DNA from: Candidatus Brocadiaceae bacterium | GTDB taxonomy: Bacteria > Planctomycetota > Brocadiia > Brocadiales > Bathyanammoxibiaceae | Length of the DNA stretch: 5,912 nt | NCBI GenBank assembly: GCA_030018855.1 | Contig: JASEHG010000091.1 | Coordinates: forward strand, 1 to 5,912 | Direction: 5' to 3' | Part shown: in pieces, positions 5,194-5,912 of the stretch | Position numbering within the stretch: the stretch's first letter is position 1 | Layout of the letters: every line of letters begins with the position of its first letter | The notes under the pieces: model-generated | Told to the model about the DNA's origin: nothing | Databases searched by the model: none | What the model saw: only the letters and a program-made list of their open reading frames with translations | Translations under genes and position numbers: made by a program

Positions 5194-5912
5194 GATAGTG
5201 GCATTAGTATTGACACTCTTGTTGGGAGTGGTCCTGCCACGCCCCCTCCCTTGCTTGGGGCAGGACCTCACCTCAGGTGGATACTGGCCCCTCTTCCATC
5301 GCGACCAGAGACGTACGGGCCTTAGCCCTTTTCCAGGCCCTTCCAAAGGGGTATTGAGATGGCATTTTAAGACGTTAAAGCCCATAGACTCTTCCCCTGT
5401 GATAGGCCGGGACGGTACGGTCTATTTTGGTTGTCTGGACGGTAAACTCTATGCAGTCAGCCCCCAGGGAAGGCTCCTGTGGAGTTTCTCTATAGGGGAT
5501 AAGATATATTCCACACCCGCCCTTACCCCAGGAGGTGACATATACTGCTGTTCCTGGGGAGGCAAGGTCTTTGCCCTGGACGCACAGGGTAATCAGAGTG
5601 GCAGGGCCACTCCCGCCCAAAAATGGCTCACCCAGATACCAGGGAGGGTGTCCTCCTCTCCAGCCCTGAATCCCGGAGGCGGGTTATATATTGGCTCCGA
5701 TAACTACAACCTCTACGCCCTGGATAATGTGGGGGGAGTAACGTGGGTCTTTACTACCAGGAAGTATATAGAAGCCCCTCCAGCCGTTGCACCCGATGGC
5801 ACTATATATTTTGGTTCCAACGATGCCTATCTCTATGCCCTCAGTCCTGGGGGGGAGCTGAAATGGAAGTTCAACACAGGTGGCGCAATCACCTCTTCGC
5901 CGGCTATAGGCG
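5186..5912 (+). CDS. Exported PQQ-type beta-propeller repeat protein (partial, open at right edge)
   Basis: Open from the ATG at 5186 to the window edge without a stop: 242 complete codons. Residues 1-25 are a signal peptide (MVKIVALVLTLLLGVVLP..., likely cut after CLG or GQ). WPLFHRDQRRTGLSPFPGP (34-52) is the usual lead-in of this family, and repeated blades follow. Each blade has the pattern 'SSPv...dGt.YfGs.dg.lYAl...G...W.f': VLRWHF, TVYFGCLDGKLYAVSPQG, LLWSFSIG, DIYCCSWGGKVFALDAQG, LYIGSDNYNLYALD, VTWVFT, IYFGSNDAYLYALSPGG, LKWKFNTGG. About four to five blades are visible; complete family members usually have more. The dehydrogenase signature residues for PQQ are not seen, so a structural, binding or BamB-like role is as likely as an enzyme. 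It starts 29 bp from the divergent DUF1573 gene. Export and fold are sure; function is unknown. Confidence 0.88.
   Translation, partial: MVKIVALVLTLLLGVVLPRPLPCLGQDLTSGGYWPLFHRDQRRTGLSPFPGPSKGVLRWHFKTLKPIDSSPVIGRDGTVYFGCLDGKLYAVSPQGRLLWSFSIGDKIYSTPALTPGGDIYCCSWGGKVFALDAQGNQSGRATPAQKWLTQIPGRVSSSPALNPGGGLYIGSDNYNLYALDNVGGVTWVFTTRKYIEAPPAVAPDGTIYFGSNDAYLYALSPGGELKWKFNTGGAITSSPAIG
5230..5267 (+). repeat. 9-bp inverted repeat in the signal-peptide region of the propeller gene
   Basis: GGTCCTGCC (5230-5238) and GGCAGGACC (5259-5267) are perfectly complementary and enclose 20 bases. The hairpin would sit about 45 bases after the ATG. It may be another small palindromic element or may slow early translation; chance within GC-rich coding sequence is possible. 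Confidence 0.4.

Noticed and set aside
5065..5620. - strand open frames opposite the propeller gene
   Set aside because: They lie antisense to clear beta-propeller blades and to the divergent start region and show no recognisable protein features.

Overview
The window looks like bacterial chromosome of roughly mid GC content. Its gene content is an envelope and redox set: a DUF1573 protein, a metallophosphatase-like/multiheme cytochrome c fusion, a PQQ-type beta-propeller and a lone GlcD-type flavoprotein. This mix, the frequent ATA isoleucine codons, the weak or absent Shine-Dalgarno sequences and the many small palindromic and 7-bp-period repeats fit a planctomycete (possibly Brocadiales-like) or a similar environmental lineage. 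The placement is inference, because no rRNA or other marker gene is present.

Layout. Bases 1-48 are probably the tail of a + strand gene that starts outside the window. Bases 49-242 are noncoding and hold a 7-bp-period inverted repeat, then an AT-rich stretch. A 250-residue + strand gene (243-995) looks like a diverged ADP-ribosyltransferase-fold protein. It converges on a - strand FAD-linked oxidase of the GlcD family (1030-2445), which has its own promoter candidate. Bases 2446-2628 are repeat-rich noncoding DNA. Two overlapping - strand genes follow: the DUF1573 envelope protein (4056-5156) and, joined to it by an ATGA overlap, the metallophosphatase-like protein with four haem c sites (2629-4059). 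Only 29 bp separate the DUF1573 start from a divergent + strand gene (5186 to the right edge). That gene encodes an exported beta-propeller and is open at the window end.

How the genes may work together. The DUF1573, cytochrome-fusion and propeller proteins all carry export signals or membrane anchors, so they probably form an extracytoplasmic redox or envelope module expressed from one short divergent control region. The GlcD-like enzyme is cytoplasmic and oxidises a 2-hydroxyacid. Its link to the module is only position and strand.

The most unusual feature is how far small repeats have entered genes. At least five palindromic segments lie inside the two - strand envelope genes without breaking their frames. 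A 23-bp sequence occurs once in each of these neighbours in opposite orientation. Arrays with 7-bp periodicity occupy the intergenic gaps, and the stop codons of two unrelated genes lie inside such arrays in the same orientation relative to transcription. I saw no CRISPR array, tRNA, rRNA or transposase.
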